64,000 nt of DNA from Microcoleus vaginatus HSN003 (GCF_022701255.1 NZ_CP031705.1:1178001-1242000); one strand, 5' to 3'; counted from the first letter of the stretch, positions 1 to 9,838 are shown. Made by a program: numbers and translations. The notes: generated by a model not told the origin, from the letters alone.

Positions 1-2193
1 AGCCATCAGCTTCAGCAATTCCACATGGGCAGATTTAAAGATGTGTGCACGGGGAGAGTTACTAGAAAAGCTGAGGGTACTGTAGACTTTGCCTGCAACT
101 AAAACTCGTGTTCCAATATAAGCTTCCATGCCAAGGGCAAGATAGGCAGGATGGTGACACCATTTTGAGCTGCCTATATGTTGGATGGTTAGGGGTTCAT
201 TGGTGTCTAAAACTTCCCTGCACAAAGTTTGGTTAATATCAAAGGCATCACCTGGCTTTAGGACTCCATCAGGCGATCGCACAGCCATCACCTCATAACG
301 ATTATCTTGCACACGAGCCAAGATGCCACATTCAAGCCGAAAGGTCTGACATCCCATGTCAATCAACGCTTGGATGCGCTGCTCAAAATTGAGATTTGGG
401 GTAGCAGTGACTTCATATAAAGCTCGTATTGCCACCTCTCTTGTTCTTAGTTCAGCTTCGGCTTGTTTACGTCTCTTAATTTCAGCTTTCAGAGAGCGAT
501 TGATTTTGGATAATCTTTGCGTTCGTTCTTGAACCCGCTGTTCTAATGTAGCGTTGACCTGTTTAATCTCGCTAAATTTTTGATTAAGCACGATTGCCAT
601 CAATTGAAAATTTATAGCAAGCTCATTGATTTCACTAACAGAGCTCTGTTTCCATTCAAATGTTTCTTCTGAAAGCTTGTTGGGTAAATCAGTAGTCGCA
701 ACAGCTAAATAGGATAATGGCTTGACCAGCCGTTCGCTAACCAGCGTTGCAAACAAAAATGCCAACATTGTGATGACGAGTAGAATACTCAAGTCAGCCT
801 TGTAGCGATTTTGTAAATTTTCTACATAGGGAGTGGCTGGAATTTCTAAGCGTAATTTCCAGTCCACATCGGAGCTAATTGTAAATTCCTGTATATACAG
901 AGAGTTTTTCCAACGGATCATCGGATTGTTGCCCTTAGAAGGAACCCACTGCTGCAAGGTTCCCTCTAAGGTGCGAGTGCTGCCGTCCTTTGACTCCTCA
1001 AGGCTGGTCAAAAGCTTTTGGTCGGATTGATTACTCGCAATGACTCGGTTGTTTTGATCTAGCAATGTAATGCGTAATTGCTGATTGTTTCTCTGGAAAA
1101 TGTAGAGAGCTTTGATCTGGCTCAATCCTAATGAACCGTGTATCAGCCCAAGAAAACGACCTTGAACTTGCAGGGGTACATTCACTCCTACATGAGGTTC
1201 GTCCATTAATAGGTCTTGGTGGATAGAAGTCATCCAAGGTTTCAACCGCTCTTGAGCCAGGGTAATGAGAGATTTATGTGCCGTGCTTTGTTCGATTAAC
1301 TGCCGACGGGTTTGAGTAAAAGGAGAAGAAGTAGCTAAAATTGTTCCCGATGAATCGGTCACATAAATTTGGTCGAAATCTGGCAACAACTGATCGATCA
1401 GGCTAATGTTTTGTTGTAGCTGAGCGGATGATTGAATCCCTGTATTAGCAGTAACGGCTTCAGGCAGGAGCGATTTTTCAGCTAATGTATTCAAAGCTAA
1501 GAGATGTCGCTGATGCCATCTAGATATTGCGCTAGTGAGAGTTTTTGCGTTGGTTTGTAACTCCGTTTGCACCGTCGTTTGGATTTGACCGACAAAGTAT
1601 CTACCATCAAAAAATAAGAGGAGCAGTCCTGGAAAAAAGACAAAAGCAACCAACAGATGAAAAATAGTTTGTTGTAAAGAGATGGCGAAATGTTTTGAAT
1701 GAGTAACCCACCGATGAATCGGGGCATAAGAAATGATTAAGCTGGCAACTAAGGCATTAAAAATGCCGTTGACTGCTTGTTTGCACATAACGAGGATGAG
1801 CTGAGTCGCCTCCATGTGCATCATTTGACCGTAGAAAAGCCAAACGAGGGGCATTCCAATTAATAACCAGTAAATCCCATCGAATAAAAGGAGGTTCGGA
1901 TGTTTGCGCTTCTTGCAAAGAAACCCAACAAACACAGCCTCAATTACCAAAATAATCGTGGCGTATGGATGATTCCAAAGGACATAAGTATAGCTGGCTG
2001 CTATTAGACCAGCCAAGCCTCCCCAGCCCCAGCCGAAATAGTAAGCAATAATCAGTATTGCAATACTGCCAAAGAGGAAATCAACCCCAAATAAAAGAGA
2101 CAAATTGAAATAGTTGCCCAGAAAACCCGCACCAGTGAGAAGGGCGATCGCACCAAACCATCTTTGATCACGCACTGAGATCGCTCCTCCCAT
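1..2193 (-). CDS. multi-domain membrane sensor protein (GAF-containing), C-terminus outside the window
   Basis: Reading the minus strand by eye gives one open frame of about 730 codons with no stop before the left edge. The first ~200 residues are hydrophobic with several membrane spans, like the MASE-type sensor modules of cyanobacterial kinases and cyclases. A long probable extracytoplasmic region (about 200-445) resembles a Cache-type sensor, then comes another membrane span (about 452-472), a HAMP-like linker, a coiled coil with the pattern LEQRVQERT, and a GAF domain that runs off the edge. The output domain (histidine kinase or GGDEF) is not visible. Two starts compete: ATG at 2193, or GTG at 2175, which has GGAGGAG eight bases upstream and is the better ribosome site. 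The diguanylate cyclase response regulator just upstream on the same strand is a plausible partner. Confidence 0.8.
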   Translation of the reverse strand, partial: MGGAISVRDQRWFGAIALLTGAGFLGNYFNLSLLFGVDFLFGSIAILIIAYYFGWGWGGLAGLIAASYTYVLWNHPYATIILVIEAVFVGFLCKKRKHPNLLLFDGIYWLLIGMPLVWLFYGQMMHMEATQLILVMCKQAVNGIFNALVASLIISYAPIHRWVTHSKHFAISLQQTIFHLLVAFVFFPGLLLLFFDGRYFVGQIQTTVQTELQTNAKTLTSAISRWHQRHLLALNTLAEKSLLPEAVTANTGIQSSAQLQQNISLIDQLLPDFDQIYVTDSSGTILATSSPFTQTRRQLIEQSTAHKSLITLAQERLKPWMTSIHQDLLMDEPHVGVNVPLQVQGRFLGLIHGSLGLSQIKALYIFQRNNQQLRITLLDQNNRVIASNQSDQKLLTSLEESKDGSTRTLEGTLQQWVPSKGNNPMIRWKNSLYIQEFTISSDVDWKLRLEIPATPYVENLQNRYKADLSILLVITMLAFLFATLVSERLVKPLSYLAVATTDLPNKLSEETFEWKQSSVSEINELAINFQLMAIVLNQKFSEIKQVNATLEQRVQERTQRLSKINRSLKAEIKRRKQAEAELRTREVAIRALYEVTATPNLNFEQRIQALIDMGCQTFRLECGILARVQDNRYEVMAVRSPDGVLKPGDAFDINQTLCREVLDTNEPLTIQHIGSSKWCHHPAYLALGMEAYIGTRVLVAGKVYSTLSFSSNSPRAHIFKSAHVELLKLMA

Positions 2194-2425
2194 AAACTTA
2201 TAGAATCGCTATTTGCTAAATATAAACTGATTTTGATAAAAAATCGTCGTAGAGACAGTCTCGTTCTATCCCTGACAGTTTCCATGAATGTCGCACAACC
2301 GATTATTTAGGCTTTAATCTTTAATACTAAAATCAAGGCTTACTCATGCAGGACTTGAGATTTTGCTAAAATTTGAATAAATAATTATTTCCAATTACGA
2401 GAGGCATATTTTTTACCCTTATGAT

Positions 2426-3439
2426 TTAACGGGTGAATTTATTAACTGTATGAATCTTGGTACAAAAAGTATTTCGACCTTGGTCTTTAGCTTCATAAAG
2501 TGCTGCATCGGCAGCAGTAATTAAATTTTCTGGTCGGATTTCTTGGGTAGGAATCACACTGGTAATACCGAAGCTGAGCGTAATGTAATGATTCGGAGAA
2601 CTCTTATGTACTATTGCTAAAGCTTGGATACGAGCCTGCATTTGCTTAACGATTTGGACTGCTCCCTCAAGCTCGGTGTCGGATAAAATCACTACAAATT
2701 CTTCACCTCCATAACGTGCTACTAAATCTCCAGCTCGATTAATACTGTGATTGAGAGCTGCCGCAACTTGCTGTAAACATAGATCCCCTGCTTGGTGTCC
2801 ATAAGTATCGTTATAAGGCTTGAACAAATCGATATCACATAAAATCAGTGACAAAGGAGTTTGCTGCCTCGTCATGCGTCGCCACTCCTCGTCTAGCTGT
2901 TGGTCAAATTGACGGCGATTGGCAATCTGAGTCAAACCGTCAATTGACGCGAGGTATTTTAATTGTCGATTGGCGGCCTCTAGCTGCTGGTAAAGTAGGG
3001 TTTGTTGCTTTTGCAAATGGAATTGCTGAATCAACCGCCGCACTCTCTGTCGCAGAACAGCCCAGTGAATCGGCTTAGTAATATAGTCAGCCGCTCCCGC
3101 TGCAAAAGCTCGATCGACAGATTCTTTGTCTTCCAAGCTAGTAATCATCAAAATAGGTGGGCGATCGCTCTGAGGCACTTCAGATAATTTTTGACAACAA
3201 GCAAAACCATCCATAGTAGGCATCACTGCATCTAGCAGGATGAGGTCTGGATGTAATTCTTCATAAGCTGCCAGCCCTGTCAACCCATCACTAGCTTCGG
3301 CCACTCGGTATTTTTCCTTCTGTAAATACAGTCGAAGTTGCAAACGCATCAAGGCATCGTCATCCACGATGAGAATTAGAGAGGACGGTTCCGTAGATGG
3401 GTTAGTCGAAATGGCTGACTCTTCTAATGATTGATACAT
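2426..3439 (-). CDS. response regulator with GGDEF domain (diguanylate cyclase, PleD-like)
   Basis: The 337-residue protein has an N-terminal receiver domain (about 20-140) with acidic residues D26-D28, phospho-acceptor D70 in LLDAVMP and K122 in TKP. A coiled linker leads to a GGDEF domain (about 165-330) with active-site GGEEF at 244-248. RAGD at 235-238, five residues before it, fits the product-inhibition site RxxD. It should therefore make cyclic di-GMP under phosphorelay control and be feedback inhibited. It lies 233 bases upstream of, and in the same direction as, the membrane sensor gene at the left edge, so the two may form one signalling unit; that is inferred from position. The ATG at 3439 is the only start placed well before the receiver domain. 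Confidence 0.92.
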   Translation of the reverse strand: MYQSLEESAISTNPSTEPSSLILIVDDDALMRLQLRLYLQKEKYRVAEASDGLTGLAAYEELHPDLILLDAVMPTMDGFACCQKLSEVPQSDRPPILMITSLEDKESVDRAFAAGAADYITKPIHWAVLRQRVRRLIQQFHLQKQQTLLYQQLEAANRQLKYLASIDGLTQIANRRQFDQQLDEEWRRMTRQQTPLSLILCDIDLFKPYNDTYGHQAGDLCLQQVAAALNHSINRAGDLVARYGGEEFVVILSDTELEGAVQIVKQMQARIQALAIVHKSSPNHYITLSFGITSVIPTQEIRPENLITAADAALYEAKDQGRNTFCTKIHTVNKFTR

Positions 3440-4292
3440 ACGTCATGGTGTATCTTAAGCTGGGGAAACATTCTACCGTAGCATATTTTGAGCTTCGGAT
3501 GGAAAGTAAAAAATTGACAAATATGTCATAAATTATACACCAGCTAAGCGGCCGCAACAAAATCCTAGGCAGCGTCGGGTTTGTTAAACCAACAGCTACA
3601 GTCTACTTAAAATTTCTCGCTTTTTTTCGGGGATATATAGTTTGGTAACTTGCGCTGATTTTTGTAAATATGTAATTATTTTTGGGGGCATTAAACAGTT
3701 TTTACAACGCCGAGCAAGCTTTGACGGACGATCGCCCGTTCTCCCGCGATCGTCCGTGGGATAATATGCTATATTTCTCCAGCTCATTGAGGCTTTTTCA
3801 GGTGCATCAAATTCCTCCGTTGTCCCACGAGCGATCGTCAGCTTTATTTTGGGGGAATACATCTGATGGTCACACTATCACGTATAGCTTCGCCCTTTGT
3901 TGAGCGTTTGTTCGCAACAGGAAGCTCTGATTGCAACCTGGCATAAGCTTTGTTAAGAAACATCTACAGCGTTCTGCGGGAGCTGGGATATATTTTTTCT
4001 CTCCTTTCTCCCAGTAATCCCCGCAGATAGTGTCTAAACTCGTTTTTTTGGGCTTGAGTGGGGAACACATCGTCAAAGCGTTAGCACCATCTTTCAAAGC
4101 ATGGGGGCATGGATGTCCAAACTGTTTATCTCATCCGATTCCATCAGGAAAGAGACTAACCTAAAAAGTTTACTCTATATATCTTAGCTCTATTTCTCGC
4201 TCAATTTTTGGCTAAAGTCGCACTCTATAAAAATAGAAGCTATACTATAATCACTGGGCAAAAGTAAATTAACTTGATGAATATCACTTACT
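3440..4292. other. 850-base non-coding region with two strong hairpins
   Basis: I see no convincing gene; short open frames here have no protein-like composition. Two inverted repeats stand out. The first has 12-base perfect arms at 3724-3735 and 3746-3757 (ACGGACGATCGC and complement) around a 10-base loop and contains the HIP1 core. The second pairs CTGCGGG (3974-3980) with 4020-4026 and CTGGGA (3983-3988) with 4009-4014 around a T-rich loop. A TATAAT-like box at 4246-4251 could be the -10 element for the rightward gene at 4293, but no matching -35 box was found. Confidence 0.45.
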
Positions 4293-5246
4293 ATGGAAGT
4301 AGCAGTGCCTGATTTTTATCAAAGCGTTCAAAAAACGAAAGAAGTGTGGGCGGAACAAGTCGAAAAAGCAGTGAATTCTGTTTCAAAAGCAACAGCACAA
4401 GCTCAATTTTCTCTCTCCGACTCTGCGGAAAAGGCAAAAGAAGCTCTCACTCAAACTACGAATTCTGCCGTGAATGCTGTTAATGAAGCTACGAACAATG
4501 CTTTAGGTACTGTAGCGGATAAAACCGAAAAAGCGAGGATTGCTATATCTGAAGTCGCCAATCAAGCAGTTAGTCGCGTCAGTGAAACTACCAACAAAGC
4601 TGTTGAGGCTGTTTCTCACTCTGGGGCAACTGCTAAAGAAACTATTAATCAAACTACTAACTCTGCGGTTAATACTTTGAATCAAAGCACTAGCCAAACT
4701 GTAGAGAGGGTAAATCAAGTTACAGAAACGGCTAAGGCTTCATTAGAGGATAACATTCAAAAGGCGGGAATTATGAGCGATGCCACTTCCAATGCCCTTC
4801 AACGTGCTATCGATGGTACTGTTAAAAATTGGATGGATTCGCACCCTCTAGTCTTCTGGTTGGTGAGTCACCCGCTGATATCTTTAGCAATGTTGCTACT
4901 ATTTATATTCATTATCTTGGGTTTCTTACAGGCTTTAGGTAACTTTTTTGCAAAAGGATGGTTATTTATTCTGCAAATCCCTTTAAAATTGATGCAAGGG
5001 GTTTTGAGTCTCGGCTCTAAATCTGTAAGTAATCTGGGGGGAGTGGTTGTAAACTCCTTGGTTTCAAAGAATCCCGAAGACAAAAATAATTCAGCTTTAC
5101 AATTGAGGGGAGTTGAATCAAACAGTTTGGAGTCTCAGGAACGACTTGCTAATATTTTGATAAGGTTGGAAGCAATTCAACAAGAGCAGAATCAGCTTTT
5201 ACAAGAAGCGTCGGCTATTTTAGGCAACAAATTTAAGGCAGAGTGA
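4293..5246 (+). CDS. helical repeat protein with central membrane segment, unknown function
   Basis: I do not recognise a named family. The first ~180 residues are a long amphipathic helix made of degenerate 11-residue-like repeats rich in Ala, Thr, Asn and Val (TTNSAVN, ETTNKAVE), reminiscent of LEA, phasin or apolipoprotein-type surface-binding helices. Residues about 185-250 hold one or two hydrophobic spans (LISLAMLLLFIFIILGF, then GWLFILQIPLKLM). The C-terminal ~40 residues form another coiled coil (LANILIRLEAIQQEQNQ). The layout suggests a membrane-anchored protein with long helical arms, but that is inference. ATG at 4293 is the start because nothing upstream is in frame; no clear Shine-Dalgarno sequence precedes it. 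It stands alone between two non-coding regions. Confidence 0.75.
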   Translation: MEVAVPDFYQSVQKTKEVWAEQVEKAVNSVSKATAQAQFSLSDSAEKAKEALTQTTNSAVNAVNEATNNALGTVADKTEKARIAISEVANQAVSRVSETTNKAVEAVSHSGATAKETINQTTNSAVNTLNQSTSQTVERVNQVTETAKASLEDNIQKAGIMSDATSNALQRAIDGTVKNWMDSHPLVFWLVSHPLISLAMLLLFIFIILGFLQALGNFFAKGWLFILQIPLKLMQGVLSLGSKSVSNLGGVVVNSLVSKNPEDKNNSALQLRGVESNSLESQERLANILIRLEAIQQEQNQLLQEASAILGNKFKAE

Positions 5247-5346
5247 GAAGGTGTGGCCCGATCGCAAATCGTGGTAAATTTAATACATCCAGGCTTTCCA
5301 TCAAAGCCTGATCCATAAAGGCTTGTAGTCGATCGCTCAATACGCC

Positions 5347-5532
5347 ATGCCCGATTCCGAATTTTCCGATGATTTAAAATGGACGCCAGAAGCCAAGGCG
5401 AAGCTGAAAAATATTCCCTACTTTGTCCGGGGACAAGCTCGCGTCCGCATAGAACACTTGGCGCGCGAAGCCGAAACCCAAGTCATCACCGTTGACTTAG
5501 TTGAGCAAGCTCGCATCGAGTTTGGGCAATAA
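5347..5532 (+). CDS. small stand-alone PCP_red-domain protein
   Basis: This 61-residue protein consists of a single PCP_red domain, the small C-terminal module of ChlB/BchB, the light-independent protochlorophyllide reductase subunit. Visible hallmarks are WTPEAKAKL at 12-20, [10 protein letters not shown] at 24-33 and the helix ending in VDLVEQAR. Stand-alone copies are common in cyanobacteria and their role is not settled; the fold is that of a small helical domain found in oxidoreductases. It ends 75 bases before tpiA in the same direction, so co-transcription is possible. The ATG at 5347 gives the expected length. Confidence 0.85.
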   Translation: MPDSEFSDDLKWTPEAKAKLKNIPYFVRGQARVRIEHLAREAETQVITVDLVEQARIEFGQ

Positions 5533-5607
5533 GGGCTCGAAATGTACCCTTAAGCTTTAAACTATAAGTTGCCTGATTTTGATGTTCACAGAGCTACTGA
5601 GTCACCC

Positions 5608-6333
5608 GTGCGGAAAATAGTTATTGCTGGCAACTGGAAAATGTACAAAACTAGGAGTGAATCCCTAGAGTTTCTTCAAGGATTCATGTCCTGCCTGACG
5701 GAAACCCCAGAGGAACGGGAAGTCGTGCTTTGCGTTCCCTTCACTTCCTTGGCTGTCCTGTCGAAAAATTTGCACGGCAGCCGGATCAGACTCGGTGCTC
5801 AGAACGTCCACTGGCAAGAGTCAGGAGCTTTTACTGGGGAAATTTCCGGGCCAATGCTCAGTGAACTTGGTGTCCGTTATGTCATCATCGGCCACAGCGA
5901 GCGACGCCAATATTTTGGGGAAACTGACGAAACGGTTAATTTGCGGCTGAAAGCTGCTCAGAAATACGATTTAATTCCGATTCTGTGCGTTGGGGAAACC
6001 AAGCAGCAGCGAGATGCAGGCGAAACTGAAGCTCACATTTTTTCTCAATTGGAAAAAGATTTGGTTGGTGTTGACCAAAATAAGTTGGTAATTGCTTACG
6101 AACCGATTTGGGCGATTGGCACTGGCGATACTTGCGAAACGAAGGAAGCTAACCGAGTTATTGGTTTGATTCGCAGTAAATTGACTAATCCTGACGTGCC
6201 AATTCAGTACGGCGGCTCCGTCAAACCGGAGAATATTGATGAAGTTATGGCGATGCCTGAGATTGACGGGGTTCTGGTAGGTGGTGCGAGTTTGGAAGCT
6301 GCGAGTTTTGCTCGAATTGTCAATTATCAGTAA
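5608..6333 (+). CDS. tpiA: triose-phosphate isomerase
   Basis: Triose-phosphate isomerase interconverts dihydroxyacetone phosphate and glyceraldehyde 3-phosphate in glycolysis and the Calvin cycle. The substrate-binding lysine lies in GNWKM, the electrophilic histidine in IIGHSERR, the catalytic glutamate in [10 protein letters not shown], and the phosphate loop in [11 protein letters not shown] and LVGGASL. The GTG at 5608 gives about 241 residues starting [11 protein letters not shown], the usual cyanobacterial start; a TTG at 5569 would add 13 atypical residues. The small PCP_red gene lies just upstream and a Uma2 gene follows. Confidence 0.96.
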   Translation: MRKIVIAGNWKMYKTRSESLEFLQGFMSCLTETPEEREVVLCVPFTSLAVLSKNLHGSRIRLGAQNVHWQESGAFTGEISGPMLSELGVRYVIIGHSERRQYFGETDETVNLRLKAAQKYDLIPILCVGETKQQRDAGETEAHIFSQLEKDLVGVDQNKLVIAYEPIWAIGTGDTCETKEANRVIGLIRSKLTNPDVPIQYGGSVKPENIDEVMAMPEIDGVLVGGASLEAASFARIVNYQ

Positions 6334-6441
6334 TAGGTAATTGCTAAGTGGTAAGTGGAACAAGGGCAGCGGGAATTAAACAGCTATCGCCTACAATTGT
6401 GATGTGCCGTTCAATGTTTCTCGGATCGGGAGAATTAACCT

Positions 6442-6960
6442 ATGACTGCGATCGTTAAACCCAAACCCGCCTTAGACGAGTTCCTCAAACTTCCTGAAAC
6501 TGAACCGGCCTCAGAATTTCTTGAGGGAGAAATCATTCAGAAGCCCGTGCCTCAAGGTGAACACAGCGTACTTCAAGGTGAGCTCTGCAAGACTATCAAT
6601 CAAGTAGCGAAAACTCGGAAAATTGCCAATGCTTTTCCCGAGTTGCGCTGCACTTTTGGCGGCGCATCAATCGTGCCAGATGTAGCAGTATTCCGATGGG
6701 AAAGAATTCCTTTTTTGCCGTCTGGTAGAATTGCTAACCGCTTTGACATTAATCCCGACTGGTCGATAGAAATTCTCTCACCAAACCAAAGCCAAACAAA
6801 AGTGCTGAGTAACTTACTTCACTGTTCGCGAAACGGCACTGAGTTGGGGTGGTTACTAGATCCAGAAGAAGAGAGTATGTTGGCGGTATTTTCCGGACAA
6901 AAAGTAGAACTGTACAAAGGTGCAGCTCTGTTGCCCGTAATTGATAAAATTGAATTATAA
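6442..6960 (+). CDS. Uma2 family (DUF820) putative endonuclease
   Basis: The protein (172 residues) has the Uma2/DUF820 pattern: an N-terminal EFLKLPE..SEFLEGEI element, a central PDVAVFRW and the later WSIEILSPNQS, which carry the acidic residues of a PD-(D/E)XK-type nuclease core. These genes are very numerous in filamentous cyanobacteria and their targets are not known. The window holds three complete copies and one truncated copy. The start ATG at 6442 follows weak ribosome-site sequence. It sits between tpiA and folP without obvious functional tie. Confidence 0.88.
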   Translation: MTAIVKPKPALDEFLKLPETEPASEFLEGEIIQKPVPQGEHSVLQGELCKTINQVAKTRKIANAFPELRCTFGGASIVPDVAVFRWERIPFLPSGRIANRFDINPDWSIEILSPNQSQTKVLSNLLHCSRNGTELGWLLDPEEESMLAVFSGQKVELYKGAALLPVIDKIEL

Positions 6961-7095
6961 TTGACAGTTGACACTGTTTTTAGCTGGTTAAGTTTTGGTT
7001 GAATTAAGAATGGCGTTTCTGCTTTATTCTTGAGTCTTTTAGAGAGGGATTTCGTTTAACAAGAAGCGATTTCAATCGCCGAGTGATGAGGTGAT

Positions 7096-7962
7096 ATGAT
7101 AAATAACAAAAAAATTACAATTAGAAATAAATCTTTCGAGTGGGGAAAACACACTTATTTAATGGGCGTTTTGAATGTTACCCCTGACAGTTTTAGCGAC
7201 GGCGGAGATTTCTATACCATAGAATCTGCTTTAGTGCAAGCGGAAAATATGGTAAAATCAGGGGTAGATATTATTGATATTGGCGGTCAATCTACTCGGC
7301 CTGGTGCAGTGGAAATATCCTCTTCAGAGGAGATCGATCGCGTTATACCTCTCGTACAAATACTGCGACAAAAAGCCGAGATTTTTGGCTCAGTTCCTAT
7401 TTCTGTCGATACTACCAGAGCGCAGGTTGCGAAAGCTGCGGTTGAGGCGGGAGCGGATATCATCAATGATATTTCGGGAGCCACTTTTGACTCGGAAATG
7501 CTGTCAACCGTTGCTAAGTTAAAAGTGCCAATAATTTTGATGCACATTCGGGGTACTCCCCAGACGATGCAACAACTCACAGATTATCGGGATTTAATTG
7601 GGGAAATTCGGGAATTTTTAGAGAGTAGAATTGCGGCGGCAGTTGCTGCGGGAATTGATAAATCTCAAATAATTATCGACCCTGGTATTGGCTTTGCTAA
7701 GAATTACACTCAAAACTTGGAAATTCTGCGAGAGTTGCCCAAGTTCCGTGTTTTAAACTGTCCGATTTTAGTAGGAGTATCGCGAAAAAGCTTCATCGGT
7801 CACATTTTGAATCAGCCAGAAGCGAAACAAAGAATTTGGGGGACAGCGGCGGCTTGTACAGGTGCGATCGCAAATTCGGCAGATATCTTGCGCGTTCACG
7901 ATGTCAGAGAAATGCACGATGTTTGTCTGGTTGCCGACGCTATCTTCAGAAATCAATCTTGA
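7096..7962 (+). CDS. folP: dihydropteroate synthase
   Basis: Dihydropteroate synthase joins p-aminobenzoate to 6-hydroxymethyl-dihydropterin pyrophosphate in folate synthesis and is the sulfonamide target. Both family signatures are present: GVLNVTPDSFSDGG near residue 25 and DIGGQSTRPGA near 61, followed by PISVDTTRA, IIDPGIGFAK and GVSRKSFIG, which line the pterin pocket of the TIM barrel. Length (288 residues) is normal. The last ten bases overlap the end of the convergent band-7 gene at 7953, so no room is left for a separate terminator. Confidence 0.96.
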   Translation: MINNKKITIRNKSFEWGKHTYLMGVLNVTPDSFSDGGDFYTIESALVQAENMVKSGVDIIDIGGQSTRPGAVEISSSEEIDRVIPLVQILRQKAEIFGSVPISVDTTRAQVAKAAVEAGADIINDISGATFDSEMLSTVAKLKVPIILMHIRGTPQTMQQLTDYRDLIGEIREFLESRIAAAVAAGIDKSQIIIDPGIGFAKNYTQNLEILRELPKFRVLNCPILVGVSRKSFIGHILNQPEAKQRIWGTAAACTGAIANSADILRVHDVREMHDVCLVADAIFRNQS

Positions 7963-8795
7963 GAAGTGGGAGTATCGATAACTTTCATTTCCCCGCCGCC
8001 GCCAGGTTCCGAAGGGACATCAGGGATAGACTCCATCAAATTGTTGAGCGCCTCTGACATATTTCTCGGGTCCATAAACAGAATTTTGGCGTTGTCGCTT
8101 TCGCCCAATTTTTGTTGAGCGTCTAAGTATTTTTCTGTTACTAAGTAATTCAAAACTTGCGTGCTATTGGGATGCGAGTCTAAAGCTTCAACTAAAAGCC
8201 TCATATACTCCTTAGTGCCGATCGCCTTATTGACCATTGCTTGCCACTCGCTCTTAGTGGCGCGCTCCAATTCCATAGCTTCTTGCACCCTTTTCGGAGG
8301 TGTAATGCTTTGAATTTCTACGCGAATTACTTTGACGCCCCAAGTTTCAGTAGCTTCGTCCAACTTCTTGAGTAACTTTTTATTCATGTCATCTCGGGAA
8401 GCCAAGATGTCTTGCATTGGCAATCGACCAATTTCAGCACGAAATGTCGTTAAAACTAAATTGGCGATGGCATTTTCAATTTGATCTATTCCATAATAAG
8501 CTTTCTGTAAATTCACAACCCGCCAATACACAACGGCATCGACTTCGAGAGCCACATTATCTCCCGTGATTGCTGACTGAGGTTTAATGTCTAAAACTCT
8601 TTCACGGCTTGTGTCCACGCAGACAACTTTTTCGACCAGGGGACTGATAAAGTGGAATCCTGGCTTGAGGGTGCGCTTGTATTTACCCAAACGTTCCACT
8701 AAAGCTTCGTCGCCACCGCTGACTATTTTGACGCTTGAGTTAACAGCGTAGCCGAGGATGAGCGCAACGAGCATGGTAAGAATAGACTGCCCCAT
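7953..8795 (-). CDS. SPFH/band 7 (stomatin-like, paraslipin) membrane protein
   Basis: The 280-residue protein begins with a single hydrophobic segment (about 5-22), followed by a band-7 domain (about 24-200) typical of bacterial stomatin-like proteins: LVERLGKYKRTLKPGFHFI, VDTSRERVLDIKPQ, DNVALEVDAVVYWRV and WGVKVIRVEIQSITPP. A helical C-terminal region and a glycine-rich acidic tail follow. Such proteins form large membrane-bound oligomers and often work with NfeD-type partners or proteases; no such partner gene is visible here. It is convergent with folP, with their 3' ends overlapping by ten bases. Confidence 0.93.
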   Translation of the reverse strand: MGQSILTMLVALILGYAVNSSVKIVSGGDEALVERLGKYKRTLKPGFHFISPLVEKVVCVDTSRERVLDIKPQSAITGDNVALEVDAVVYWRVVNLQKAYYGIDQIENAIANLVLTTFRAEIGRLPMQDILASRDDMNKKLLKKLDEATETWGVKVIRVEIQSITPPKRVQEAMELERATKSEWQAMVNKAIGTKEYMRLLVEALDSHPNSTQVLNYLVTEKYLDAQQKLGESDNAKILFMDPRNMSEALNNLMESIPDVPSEPGGGGEMKVIDTPTSQD

Positions 8796-8986
8796 TTCTA
8801 TTTTCCTGCTAAGGTTGACTGAGAATCGATCGGAATTCTACTCTAATTTAACTCAAACTCGGCTCCGCAGTGCTAAAATATCTCGACTGTTAATAACTAA
8901 CTATTTCATCGGGTAGGCCCCATCGGCTCCGACTCTTACGGCGCTAGTGAAACCCAGCATATCAACAACACGCTTCCACAAAAGAC

Positions 8987-9742
8987 ATGAAAAACGATCG
9001 AGAGTTTCGCTTGTTCAAACCCTTGAGGTGGATCGCCCCAAGCATTTTGGTGGGTGCAGGAATTTGGAATGCCGCAGTGGCCCAACCGGCACAAGCTGAG
9101 CCAATCGCCCTGGAACTCTCCCAAAACTTGCAGCCACAGCGCCGAGTACCTGCTGTTCGGGAAGTTATGTCCTACGAGATGAAGGGAGACGAACTCAGGA
9201 TTTGCAAGCAGGAAGGCAACTCCGAGAAAAAGTGCCAAGTTGTAGGTAAAGGCTACACGATGGGTTTGAGAACTGCCAACGACCTTTACGGTCAAGGAAA
9301 TGCGGTCAATGCCGAAGCTTTGTACCGGCAACTAATCGCTCGCTATCCCAAACAAGCGGATGCTTATTACAAGTTAGGAACTATGCTGTCGGGGCAAGGT
9401 AAAATGAGCGATGCGATCGTTCTATTCCAAAAAGCAATTGAAGTCAACCCGCAGCACGCCAAAGCTCACAACGATTTAGGCGTGGCAATGGCAAGTCAAG
9501 GGCAGTTGCCCGAGGCAATTGGTCAGTGGAGACAAGCCATTAAAATTAACGATCGATATCCCGATGCTTTAAACAATTTAGGCGTCGGTTTGTACCAGCA
9601 AGGAGAGAAGGAAAACCAAGCGGAGGCGGTAGCCAGCCTCACAAAAGCTAAAGAGTTATTTATCAAGCAAGGCAGAACTCAAGCCGCTAACAGAGTAGAT
9701 AAAATTTTGGAGGAAATTAATTCGCGATCGAGCGGTTCCTAA
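8987..9742 (+). CDS. exported tetratricopeptide-repeat protein
   Basis: The protein (251 residues) has a likely signal peptide (positively charged start, hydrophobic stretch about 17-35, AQAEP cleavage region) and then an unassigned region of about 50 residues. Residues about 95-235 hold three to four TPR units, for example AEALYRQLIARYPKQADAY and AIVLFQKAIEVNPQHAKAH. TPR arrays act as protein-protein scaffolds; the export signal places this one in the periplasm or thylakoid lumen, or as a lipid-associated protein. The start ATG at 8987 fits the signal peptide. A long inverted repeat follows the stop codon. Confidence 0.88.
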   Translation: MKNDREFRLFKPLRWIAPSILVGAGIWNAAVAQPAQAEPIALELSQNLQPQRRVPAVREVMSYEMKGDELRICKQEGNSEKKCQVVGKGYTMGLRTANDLYGQGNAVNAEALYRQLIARYPKQADAYYKLGTMLSGQGKMSDAIVLFQKAIEVNPQHAKAHNDLGVAMASQGQLPEAIGQWRQAIKINDRYPDALNNLGVGLYQQGEKENQAEAVASLTKAKELFIKQGRTQAANRVDKILEEINSRSSGS

Positions 9743-9750
9743 ACTCAACG

Positions 9751-9792
9751 GCCGATCGCCGATTGAAAGAAAAAACATCTTTGGCGATCGGC
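9751..9792. terminator. inverted repeat between convergent genes, likely bidirectional terminator
   Basis: Ten-base perfect arms GCCGATCGCC (9751-9760) and GGCGATCGGC (9783-9792) flank a 22-base A-rich loop. It lies between the ends of the TPR gene and aroB, which converge. There is no clear T tract, so intrinsic termination is only a possibility. Confidence 0.45.
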
Positions 9793-9838
9793 GTTAATGG
9801 GCGTTCAGCGGCGGTTAAACAACCCCAAAAACGGGAAT

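Noticed and set aside
2052-2285. 77-codon minus-strand frame starting METVRDRTR
   Set aside because: It overlaps the sensor gene's N-terminus in another frame; the sensor frame is open for over 700 codons and has clear domains.
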